A program made the position numbers and the translations under genes. Of a stretch of DNA of 64,000 nucleotides, positions 17,823 through 25,175 are shown in pieces; position 1 is the first letter of the stretch, and every line of letters starts with the position of its first letter. The notes below the pieces were generated by a model. The model saw only the letters and a list, made by a program, of their open reading frames with translations. It did no database searches and was not told the DNA's origin. The DNA comes from Nocardioides mangrovicus (GTDB taxonomy: Bacteria; Actinomycetota; Actinomycetes; Propionibacteriales; Nocardioidaceae): the NCBI RefSeq assembly GCF_003674065.1, contig NZ_RDBE01000010.1:856528-920527 (forward strand), given 5' to 3'.

Positions 17823-18174
17823 GGTCACCAACCTAGGCGCTGCCGTGATTCGCCGATGCACCGGCGAATTGCGGCGGCGACAACCGACGTTTCGGTAGCG
17901 CCCGCCGCGATTCGGTCGCTGCTCACCCCGCCGACGGGGTCCGGTGGGCCCAGGAGCGGCGAGTCACGCCGGCGACGACGCCCGTTCCGGGCGGTGAGCG
18001 TCGCGGGTTGTCCACAGGCCGACGGGTCGGCTCTGGCGCAGTGTCGTAGGGCCGGTGCAGGATTTCGTCCGTGACGACGGCTGCGGATATGCTGGCTCGT
18101 CGCTCCGCCGAGGAGCGCGTCCCTCCTGCCACGGAACGTCCGTGGCCGCTTGAGTCCGAAGGAGGTGGGCACCT
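17823..18174 (+). promoter_or_regulatory. rpsF leader and promoter region (no gene)
   Basis: This divergent gap between nfo and rpsF has no supportable gene. It holds a palindrome ATTCGCCG/CGGCGAAT (17848-17869), a DnaA-box-like TTGTCCACA (18008-18016) and a candidate sigma70-type promoter: TTCGTC (18064-18069), 18 nt, TATGCT (18088-18093). The transcribed leader can form two 6-bp hairpins (18101-18117 and 18129-18145) before the SD AAGGAGG. Leader hairpins upstream of rpsF bind S6:S18 in many bacteria; that is inferred here. Confidence 0.6.
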
Positions 18175-18465
18175 GTGCGTGCCTACGAACTGATGGTGAT
18201 CCTCGACCCCGATCTCGAGGAGCGCACCGTCCAGCCGTCGCTGGACACCTACCTCAACGTGGTCCGCAAGGACGGCGGCTCGGTCGACAACGTCGACGTC
18301 TGGGGTCGTCGCCGGCTGGCCTATGAGATCGACAAGAACGCCGAGGGCATCTACGCCGTCGTCACGCTGCAGGCCGAGCCGGCCACGGTCAAGGAGCTCG
18401 ACCGGCAGCTCACGCTCAACGAGTCGGTGCTGCGCACCAAGGTCATCCGGCCCGACGCCCACTGA
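18175..18465 (+). CDS. rpsF: Small ribosomal subunit protein bS6
   Basis: A 96-residue S6 with [15 protein letters not shown] at the start and [20 protein letters not shown] in the middle, the strands that contact S18. It is complete, of normal length, and lacks the acidic tail of enterobacterial S6. It starts at GTG 18175 behind a strong AAGGAGG. It is the first gene of rpsF-ssb-rpsR-rplI. Confidence 0.97.
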   Translation: MRAYELMVILDPDLEERTVQPSLDTYLNVVRKDGGSVDNVDVWGRRRLAYEIDKNAEGIYAVVTLQAEPATVKELDRQLTLNESVLRTKVIRPDAH

Positions 18466-18522
18466 TCGACCCGACCGACCCGGTCGGTCCCCGACCCCCC
18501 CGCCACCCAGGAAGCTGGCCCC

Positions 18523-19128
18523 ATGGCACTCAACGGAGACACCTACGTCACCGTCGTCGGCAACCTCGTCGACGACCCGGAGCTGCGGTTCACGCCCTCG
18601 GGTGCGGCCGTCGCGAACTTCCGGGTCGCCTCGACGCCGCGCACCTTCGACCGCAACACCAACGAGTGGAAGGACGGCGAGGCGCTGTTCTTGTCCTGCT
18701 CGGTGTGGCGGCAGGCCGCGGAGAACGTCGCGGAGTCGCTGCAGCGCGGCATGCGCGTCGTCGTGCACGGGCGGCTCAAGGCCCGCTCGTACGAGACCCG
18801 CGAGGGCGAGAAGCGCACCGTCTTCGAGATGGAGGTCGAGGAGGTCGGGCCGAGCCTGAAGTACGCGACCGCCAAGGTGAACCGCGTCAGCCGCAGCGGC
18901 GGCGACGGCGGCTACTCCGGCGGCGGTAACTCCGGCGGCAACTCCGGCGGCAACTCGGGCGGCAACTCCGGCGGCAGTGCTGGGGGCGGCTACTCCGGTG
19001 GCGGCTCCCAGGGGGGCAACGACCCCTGGTCCGGCGGTGGCTCCTCGGGCGGCTCCAGTGGCGGCTCCAGTGGCGGCTCGGGCGGCAGCGACCCGTGGGC
19101 CGGCAGCGGCGACGAGCCTCCCTTCTGA
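18523..19128 (+). CDS. ssb: Single-stranded DNA-binding protein SSB
   Basis: A 201-residue SSB. The OB fold spans residues 1-112 ([54 protein letters not shown]). A long linker (about 123-195) is made almost only of Gly, Ser and Asn in GGNS/GGSS repeats with a few Tyr. The tip DEPPF is the conserved hook that binds partner proteins. The linker is longer and more repetitive than in E. coli. It lies 57 nt after rpsF, in the usual S6-SSB-S18 order. Confidence 0.97.
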   Translation: MALNGDTYVTVVGNLVDDPELRFTPSGAAVANFRVASTPRTFDRNTNEWKDGEALFLSCSVWRQAAENVAESLQRGMRVVVHGRLKARSYETREGEKRTVFEMEVEEVGPSLKYATAKVNRVSRSGGDGGYSGGGNSGGNSGGNSGGNSGGSAGGGYSGGGSQGGNDPWSGGGSSGGSSGGSSGGSGGSDPWAGSGDEPPF

Positions 19129-19193
19129 TCAACCCATCCCATCCCACTTGATCCATTCCGGCGCGAGCCGGGCTCTTAAGGAGGAGCACCACA

Positions 19194-19430
19194 ATGGCCA
19201 AGGCGATCATCCGCAAGCCCAAGAAGAAGGTCTGCCAGTTCTGCAAGGACAAGGTGACCTACGTCGACTACAAGGACACGAACCTGCTCCGCAAGTTCAT
19301 CTCCGACCGCGGCAAGATCCGCGCCCGCCGCGTCACCGGCAACTGCGTCCAGCACCAGCGCGACGTCGCCACGGCGGTCAAGAACGCCCGCGAGGTGGCG
19401 CTGCTGCCCTACACCTCCGCCGGTCGCTGA
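19194..19430 (+). CDS. rpsR: Small ribosomal subunit protein bS18
   Basis: A 78-residue S18 with [11 protein letters not shown] near the N-terminus, [22 protein letters not shown] and a third Cys in GNCVQHQ. This is the zinc-type (C+) paralogue. The ATG follows a strong TAAGGAGGAG. The organism may also carry a zinc-independent C- copy elsewhere, as many actinobacteria do. Confidence 0.97.
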   Translation: MAKAIIRKPKKKVCQFCKDKVTYVDYKDTNLLRKFISDRGKIRARRVTGNCVQHQRDVATAVKNAREVALLPYTSAGR

Positions 19431-19449
19431 GCAGGAAGGTCACACACTG

Positions 19450-19899
19450 ATGAAGCTCATCTTGCTCCAGGAGGTCACCGGTCTCGGTGCCGCCGGCGAC
19501 ATCGTCGAGGTCAAGGACGGCTACGGCCGCAACTACCTGGTCCCCCGCGGCCTGGCCACGGCCTGGTCGAAGGGCGGCCAGAGCACGATCGACTCGATGC
19601 AGCGTGCTCGCAAGGCCCGCGCCGTGCGCGACGCCGACCACGCGGCCACGGTCAAGCAGAAGCTCGAGGCCACGACCTTCGCAGTGAAGGTCCGGGCCGG
19701 GGAGAGCGGCCGGCTGTTCGGCTCGGTCACCGTCACCGACATCGCCGACGCGATCAACGCCGCCGTCTCCGGCGACCAGGTCGACAAGCGCACCATCGTG
19801 GTCGAGAACCCGATCCGCTCGCTCGGCGGCCACCAGGTCGTGGTGAAGGTGCACGACGACGTCGAGGCCACCGTGAGCCTCAACGTCATTCCCGCCTGA
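19450..19899 (+). CDS. rplI: Large ribosomal subunit protein bL9
   Basis: A 149-residue L9. The N-terminal domain is [35 protein letters not shown] connecting helix and the C-terminal RNA-binding domain ([16 protein letters not shown]) follow. It is the last gene of the S6 cluster. Its TGA abuts the stop of the convergent membrane gene with no spacer. Confidence 0.97.
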   Translation: MKLILLQEVTGLGAAGDIVEVKDGYGRNYLVPRGLATAWSKGGQSTIDSMQRARKARAVRDADHAATVKQKLEATTFAVKVRAGESGRLFGSVTVTDIADAINAAVSGDQVDKRTIVVENPIRSLGGHQVVVKVHDDVEATVSLNVIPA

Positions 19900-20487
19900 T
19901 CAGTCGGGACGATCCTCTGGGCGGGCCGGGTCCACGAGCAGTGGACCCGGCCCGCCGAGGTATGTCCGGCGGTGCACCCGGAACAGCGAGTAGACGCCCA
20001 CCAGCACCACCAGGTACATCAGCGCCTGCGCCGGCAGCTCCAGGGGCTGCAGCCGGCCGCCGACGGTGAGCACCGGCAGCACCGCCAGCGCGGTGAAGCC
20101 CCACCCCAGCAGCCCGAAGCGCTTGGCGACGTAGTCGTCGCGCGGCTGCTGCTCGGCGCCCAACCGCCCGATCGCGCGGCACAGCACCAGGCAGGCCAGG
20201 TTCTGCGGCAGCAGCGCGGCCCACGCCCCGGCCCCCGTGACGTGGTGGGAGAGCTGGGGCAGCCACAGCGGCACGCTGACGACGCCGGCCAGCACGGCCC
20301 ACCCGCGCGCGGAGGCCAGCTCGGGGAGCTGGCGGGCCAGCGGCACCAGCCCGGTCAGGACCAGCGCCCACCCGAGCGGGTCGGGCAGCGCGTCGTAGTG
20401 GCGCCAGGCCGGGTGCGGATGGGCCGGGAAGAGCGCGACGCCGAAGACGACGACCCAGCCCAGCGCGATCCGCTGCAACGGCGACAC
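19900..20487 (-). CDS. Small integral membrane protein
   Basis: A 195-residue protein with about five hydrophobic helices and a Tyr/Arg-rich C-terminal cytoplasmic end. I recognise no family. The frame is supported by clean hydrophobic periodicity and a GTG start that begins with a helix (IALGWVVVFGVALF). An overlapping frame at 19886-20503 is Arg/Ala-rich and not credible. It is convergent with rplI, stop against stop. Confidence 0.7.
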   Translation of the reverse strand: MSPLQRIALGWVVVFGVALFPAHPHPAWRHYDALPDPLGWALVLTGLVPLARQLPELASARGWAVLAGVVSVPLWLPQLSHHVTGAGAWAALLPQNLACLVLCRAIGRLGAEQQPRDDYVAKRFGLLGWGFTALAVLPVLTVGGRLQPLELPAQALMYLVVLVGVYSLFRVHRRTYLGGPGPLLVDPARPEDRPD

Positions 20488-20918
20488 GCGGACAGGGTGT
20501 CACCCGGGCGCACCCGGGCGTGCGCGAGGGCGTGAGCCGACGCGCCGAAGCCCACAGCCACCCTCGATTGGCACGTTCAAGTGCGCTGCGGGCCCGGCTC
20601 CGTCACCGCGTCCCAGATGACGGAACGGTGAACACGGGATGGAGAAGATTTCTCCGCCGGCCCGGCTGTGAACCGAGTCCGCGCAGGTCAGGCCGTGTGG
20701 AGGGATATATCGGGCAGGTGTTCTCCACAGCGGCATCAACAGGCTGTGCACACTCCTGGCGGAGTGCTCCACCGGTCGCGGAGGTTGTCCACAACGGCCT
20801 GTGGATCACCGTGTGGCGCCGGCCCCCCGACGGCTCCTAACCTCGGCGCGGCGAAAGAGTCGGTGGGCTCGCCTAGCGTCCCTCACCGGTGGGGGTCACG
20901 ACGGGTGTGAGGGGTTCG
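20488..20918 (+). promoter_or_regulatory. dnaB upstream region with DnaA-box-like sites (no gene)
   Basis: About 430 bp without a credible gene. It contains TTCTCCACA (20721-20729), a perfect TTGTCCACA (20785-20793) and, 6 nt on, the inverted TGTGGATCA (20800-20808). Together the last two form a small inverted repeat, CCACA-N6-TGTGG. TTGTCCACA is the usual actinobacterial DnaA box. A DnaA effect on dnaB transcription is inferred. The dnaB SD is GAGGGG just before ATG 20919. Confidence 0.55.
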
Positions 20919-22373
20919 ATGAGTCAGGTCGCGGAGTCGGGCACCGGGCTGGACGCCGGCTACGACGGTGGCTACCAGGGCGGCTACCAAGGTGGCTACG
21001 ACGGCGGGTTCGAGGGCGGGGGCTTCGACGACGGCGGAGGCGGCGGCTTCGGTGGCGACGGCGGCCGCATGCCGCCGCAGGACCCCACCGCCGAGATGAG
21101 CGTGCTCGGCGCGATGATGCTGTCCAAGGACGCGATCGCCGACGTCGGCGAGCAGATCCGCGGCACCGACTTCTACCGTCCGGCGCACGAGACGATCTAC
21201 GACGCCATCATCGAGCTGTTCGGCAAGGGCGAGCCGGCCGACCCGATCACCGTCTCGGCCGAGCTGCAGCGCCGTGGCGAGCTGGTCCGCATCGGCGGCG
21301 CGCCGTACCTGCACCAGCTCACCGCCGAGGTGCCGATCGCGGCCAACGCAGGCTTCTACGCCTCGATCGTGCGGGAGAAGTCGATCCTGCGGAAGCTGGT
21401 CGACGCCGGCACCCGGATCGCGCAGATGGGCTACGCCGGCGAGGGCGACGTCGACGACACCGTCGACCGCGCCCAGCAGGAGGTCTACGCGGTCACCGAG
21501 AAGCGCAGCTCGGAGGACTACGCGCCGTTGAGCGCGATCATGGCCGACACCCTCGACGAGATCGAGGCGATCTCGGCCCACGACGGCAGCCTGCGAGGCG
21601 TGCCCACCGGGTTCGTCGAGCTCGACGAGCTGGTCAACGGCTTCCAGGGCGGCCAGATGGTGATCGTGGCGGCTCGACCCGGTATGGGGAAGTCGACGAT
21701 CGGTCTGGACTTCTGCCGCGCCGCCTCGATCAGCCACCAGATGACCACGGCGTTCTTCTCCCTGGAGATGTCGCGCAGCGAGATCACGATGCGGCTGCTC
21801 TCCGCCGAGGCCCGGGTGCCGCTGAACCACATGCGCAGCGGCGGCATGACCGAGGAGGACTGGAACAAGCTGGTGCCGAAGATGGGCCAGGTCTCGGGGG
21901 CGCCGATGTTCATCGACGACTCCCCGAACATGACGATGATGGAGATCCGGGCCAAGGCTCGGCGCCTCAAGGAGCGCCACGACCTCAAGCTGATGGTGGT
22001 CGACTACCTGCAGCTGATGACCAGCGGCAAGAAGGTCGAGTCGCGCCAGGTCGAGGTCTCGGAGTTCTCCCGGCAGATCAAGCTGCTGGCCAAGGAGCTC
22101 GACGTGCCGATCATCGCGCTCTCCCAGCTCAACCGTGGTCCCGAGCAACGCACCGACAAGCGGCCGATGATGAGCGACCTGCGTGAGTCCGGCAGCCTCG
22201 AGCAGGACGCCGACATCGTCATCCTGCTGCACCGCGAGGACGCCTACGAGGCCGAGTCCACCCGCCCCGGCGAGGCCGACATCATCGTGGCCAAGCACCG
22301 CAACGGCCCCACGCGCAACGTCACCGTGCTGTTCCAGGGTCACTACAGCCGCTTCGTCGACATGACCCACTGA
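20919..22373 (+). CDS. dnaB: Replicative DNA helicase DnaB
   Basis: A 484-residue hexameric replicative helicase. After an unusual Gly/Tyr/Phe/Asp-rich stretch (about 9-46, GGYQ/GGF repeats), the normal DnaB N-domain begins at PPQDPTAEMSVLGAMMLS. The RecA-like motor has Walker A RPGMGKST (253-260), the H1a-H2 blocks ending in MVVDYLQLMTS, ALSQLNRGPEQR, and the final AKHRNGPTRNVTVLF motif. No intein is present, unlike in some mycobacteria. I chose ATG 20919 over GTG 20889 on SD grounds. Confidence 0.95.
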   Translation: MSQVAESGTGLDAGYDGGYQGGYQGGYDGGFEGGGFDDGGGGGFGGDGGRMPPQDPTAEMSVLGAMMLSKDAIADVGEQIRGTDFYRPAHETIYDAIIELFGKGEPADPITVSAELQRRGELVRIGGAPYLHQLTAEVPIAANAGFYASIVREKSILRKLVDAGTRIAQMGYAGEGDVDDTVDRAQQEVYAVTEKRSSEDYAPLSAIMADTLDEIEAISAHDGSLRGVPTGFVELDELVNGFQGGQMVIVAARPGMGKSTIGLDFCRAASISHQMTTAFFSLEMSRSEITMRLLSAEARVPLNHMRSGGMTEEDWNKLVPKMGQVSGAPMFIDDSPNMTMMEIRAKARRLKERHDLKLMVVDYLQLMTSGKKVESRQVEVSEFSRQIKLLAKELDVPIIALSQLNRGPEQRTDKRPMMSDLRESGSLEQDADIVILLHREDAYEAESTRPGEADIIVAKHRNGPTRNVTVLFQGHYSRFVDMTH

Positions 22374-22498
22374 CGTCCCGTCCGCTGGGCTAGTCCAGTC
22401 GCCACCCGGTCCTCGGTTGACCGGACAAACCGGACACTCGCCCATACGCTCGATGGGCCGGAGAGTGCCGGAGGGGCGCTCGGGCGGAGGGAGCGTCG

Positions 22499-24739
22499 AT
22501 GCCGTCGAGCACGGCCCGCCCGCCCCGTGCACCCTGGCTGCGAGGCGCGGCCACGCTCCTGGGCACGGTCATCGTGGTGCTGCTGGAGTTCGCCCTCCTC
22601 ACCACCGTCTACCACTCCGGCGACGGGGCGCGAGAGCGGCAGCGGGCCTTCATCGCCGCCGACGCCGCCCTCTCGGCCTGGGCGCCCGGCGCGTCGACCG
22701 GGCCGGTGACAGCCGAGTTCGACCACCTCGAGGCCGTCGTCGGTCGCGACGGCGTCCACCACGACCAGACCGAGGCGCTGATCGCGGCGCAGAACAGCTG
22801 GCGCACCGACCCCTACGACACCACTGCCCAGCAGCGGCTGCAGCGGGCCAGCGACCGGCTCGGTCGCAGTCTGGCCGGCGACGTGCGGTTCGCCGACCGG
22901 CGGGCGGCCGCCATCCACGCCGCTCTGCTGGCGCTGGTCTCGGTCGGCTGGTTCTTGTGGTTTCGCCGGGTGGTGCGCCGTCACCGCGAGCTCGAGCACA
23001 CGGTGACCCAGGCCCACGCCCAGATCCACGGCGAGCACCGCATGAGCGCCCTGGTGCGCAACAGCGCGGACATGATCACCGTGATCGAGTCCGACACGAT
23101 GCTCTCCTTCGCCAGCTCTTCGATCCGCACCGTCACCGGGCACGACCCCGAGGCGATGGTCGGTCGCTCCTTCCTCGACGTCATCGCCGCCGAGGACCGC
23201 GAGCTCGTGACCTCGCTGCTGGCCGCCGCACGCCCCGGCGATCACCCGGTGACGCTGCACGCCACGCACACCGACGGCCGGGCGCTGCTGCTCGAGGGCA
23301 CCTTGACCAACCTGCTCGCCGACGAGGCCGTCAACGGCTGGGTCTGCACGATGCGCGATGTCACCGAGCGGACCCGGCTGCAGGAGGAGCTCAGCCACCA
23401 GGCCCTGCACGACGCCCTGACCGGGCTGGCGAACCGCCGCCTCTTCACCGACCGGCTCTCGCACGCGCTGCGACGCCGCCGGCGCGAGGGCGACGTGGGA
23501 TCGCTGGTGGTGCTGTTCCTCGACCTCGACGACTTCAAGATCGTCAACGACTCGCGCGGTCACCACGTGGGCGACGAGCTGCTCACCACCTTCGCCGAGC
23601 GCCTGCGCGCCACCACCCGTGGTGGCGACACCGTCGCGCGGTTCGGGGGCGATGAGTTCGCGGTGCTCATGGAGGACGTCGACGTGCTGGTGGCGCGGGA
23701 GGTGGCCGAGCGCATCGTGGCCGGCTTCGCCGAGCCGATCCTGGCCGGCCACCAGGAGATCCAGGTCGCCGCCAGCATCGGCCTGGCCGTCGCGGTGCCG
23801 GGGGAGGTGACCGGCGAGGACGTCATGCGCAACGCCGACGTCGCCATGTACTGGGCCAAGGACCGCGGCAAGGGGACCATCGCGGTCTACGACGCCGACC
23901 TCCACGCCGACGCCCTGGCCCGGCTCGAGCTGCAGAGCGAGCTGGCCCACGCGGTGGACCACGACGAGCTGCGGCTGCACTTCCAGCCCAACGTCGACCT
24001 CGAGAGCGGGCGGATCGTCGCGTTCGAGGCCCTGGTGCGCTGGCAGCACCCGACCCGCGGGCTGGTGCCGCCGGCGGCGTTCGTGCCGATCGCGGAGCAG
24101 TCCGGGCTCGACGTGCCGATGGGCTCCTGGGTGCTGCGCGAGGCCTGCCGCAGCGCCCAGGAGCACCTGAACGGCCCCGGCGAGCCGGTCGGCATCACCG
24201 TGAACGTCACCGCGCGCCAGATTGCCGACCCCGGTTTCGTCGAGCTGGTCACCGCCATCGTGGCCGAGACCGGGCTCGATCCGCGGCGCCTGGAGCTGGA
24301 GATCACCGAGAGCACGCTGCTGGCCGATCGCGAGGAGACCGTGCGGCGGCTCGGTGTGCTGCGCGAGCGGGGCATCTGGGTGGCGGTCGACGACTTCGGC
24401 ACCGGCTACAGCTCGCTGTCCTACCTCTCCGACCTGCCCGTCGACGTCCTCAAGATCGACAAGTCCTTCGTCGACCAGATCACGCTGGACGGCGGCCCGC
24501 TGGTGGACGCGATCGTCAGCCTGGCCGGGAGCCTGCGGCTGCTGCCGGTCGCCGAGGGCGTCGAGACCGCTGAGCAGGCGTGGCGGCTACGCCGGGCCGG
24601 TTGCCGGATCGGGCAGGGCTTCTTGTGGTCCAAGCCGGTGCCGCTGGCCGAGGCCACCGAGCTGCTGCAGAACGAGCTGACGCTGCCGCTGTTCCACGCG
24701 CTGAGCCACGAGGCGACCCGGCCCGTCACGGTCGCCTGA
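22499..24739 (+). CDS. PAS-GGDEF-EAL cyclic-di-GMP enzyme, membrane anchored
   Basis: A 746-residue protein. Two membrane helices (about 16-40 and 138-158) flank a roughly 100-residue extracytoplasmic sensor. A PAS domain (about 180-290), a GGDEF domain and an EAL domain follow. The cyclase motif is intact (RFGGDEF, 383-387), with an upstream RxxD inhibitory site (Arg374-Gly-Gly-Asp377). The phosphodiesterase motif is intact (Glu510-Ala-Leu), with DDFGTGYSSL and KIDKSFV in loop 6. It could therefore both make and degrade c-di-GMP. The SD GGAGGGAG precedes ATG 22499. Confidence 0.93.
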   Translation: MPSSTARPPRAPWLRGAATLLGTVIVVLLEFALLTTVYHSGDGARERQRAFIAADAALSAWAPGASTGPVTAEFDHLEAVVGRDGVHHDQTEALIAAQNSWRTDPYDTTAQQRLQRASDRLGRSLAGDVRFADRRAAAIHAALLALVSVGWFLWFRRVVRRHRELEHTVTQAHAQIHGEHRMSALVRNSADMITVIESDTMLSFASSSIRTVTGHDPEAMVGRSFLDVIAAEDRELVTSLLAAARPGDHPVTLHATHTDGRALLLEGTLTNLLADEAVNGWVCTMRDVTERTRLQEELSHQALHDALTGLANRRLFTDRLSHALRRRRREGDVGSLVVLFLDLDDFKIVNDSRGHHVGDELLTTFAERLRATTRGGDTVARFGGDEFAVLMEDVDVLVAREVAERIVAGFAEPILAGHQEIQVAASIGLAVAVPGEVTGEDVMRNADVAMYWAKDRGKGTIAVYDADLHADALARLELQSELAHAVDHDELRLHFQPNVDLESGRIVAFEALVRWQHPTRGLVPPAAFVPIAEQSGLDVPMGSWVLREACRSAQEHLNGPGEPVGITVNVTARQIADPGFVELVTAIVAETGLDPRRLELEITESTLLADREETVRRLGVLRERGIWVAVDDFGTGYSSLSYLSDLPVDVLKIDKSFVDQITLDGGPLVDAIVSLAGSLRLLPVAEGVETAEQAWRLRRAGCRIGQGFLWSKPVPLAEATELLQNELTLPLFHALSHEATRPVTVA

Positions 24740-24749
24740 GCCGCACCGG

Positions 24750-25175
24750 TCAGCGGCACAGCCGCTGGTCGATCCAGGCCGCGGCCCCGGCCACCGGCAG
24801 GCGGCCCGACCGCAGGTCGCGGACGAACACGATCGCGGCCTCGGTGAGCTGGCCGTCCGGTGAGGACGTGGCGTCGCCGCTGTGCTCCATCAGCCACCGG
24901 GTCGCCGTGACGCCGAGCAGCTGGCAGGCCCGGGCGACGCCGCAGAAGTGGCGCACCTGGCCGGCGCTGCCGTCGTCGTAGACGGCACGGAAGCCACGCC
25001 CGCGCACCAGGTTGCGGCCACCGCGGGCGAGGTCGAGCACCCCCAGCGGCAGCGGCCTGACGCCCGCACCGCCGCGCGCCAGCCGCCGCAGGAACACGTG
25101 CGGCGCCGGGTCGCCGGCGGCGCACCGCTCGGCCAGACCCACCAGGCCCGAGCAGGCGTCGGCGGGCAGCGCCAT
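24750..25175 (-). CDS. Hypothetical protein coupled to a class B PBP
   Basis: A 141-residue protein I do not recognise. It is mostly helical by composition, with conserved-looking blocks GQVRHFCGVARACQLLG and LTEAAIVFVRDLRSGRLP and five Cys. There is no signal peptide or clear membrane helix. Its ATG shares a base with the PBP stop (TGATG), so it is almost certainly translated after the PBP. A role in envelope growth is suggested only by that linkage. Confidence 0.7.
   Translation of the reverse strand: MALPADACSGLVGLAERCAAGDPAPHVFLRRLARGGAGVRPLPLGVLDLARGGRNLVRGRGFRAVYDDGSAGQVRHFCGVARACQLLGVTATRWLMEHSGDATSSPDGQLTEAAIVFVRDLRSGRLPVAGAAAWIDQRLCR

Noticed and set aside
19886-20503. A 205-codon frame overlapping the membrane protein after rplI
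   Set aside because: Arg/Ala/Pro-rich without hydrophobic periodicity; the 195-residue frame has clean membrane helices and abuts the rplI stop.
20721-20808. Chromosomal origin of replication
   Set aside because: Only two or three DnaA-like boxes, no dnaA/dnaN neighbours in the window and no AT-rich unwinding region. oriC is expected some kilobases away.
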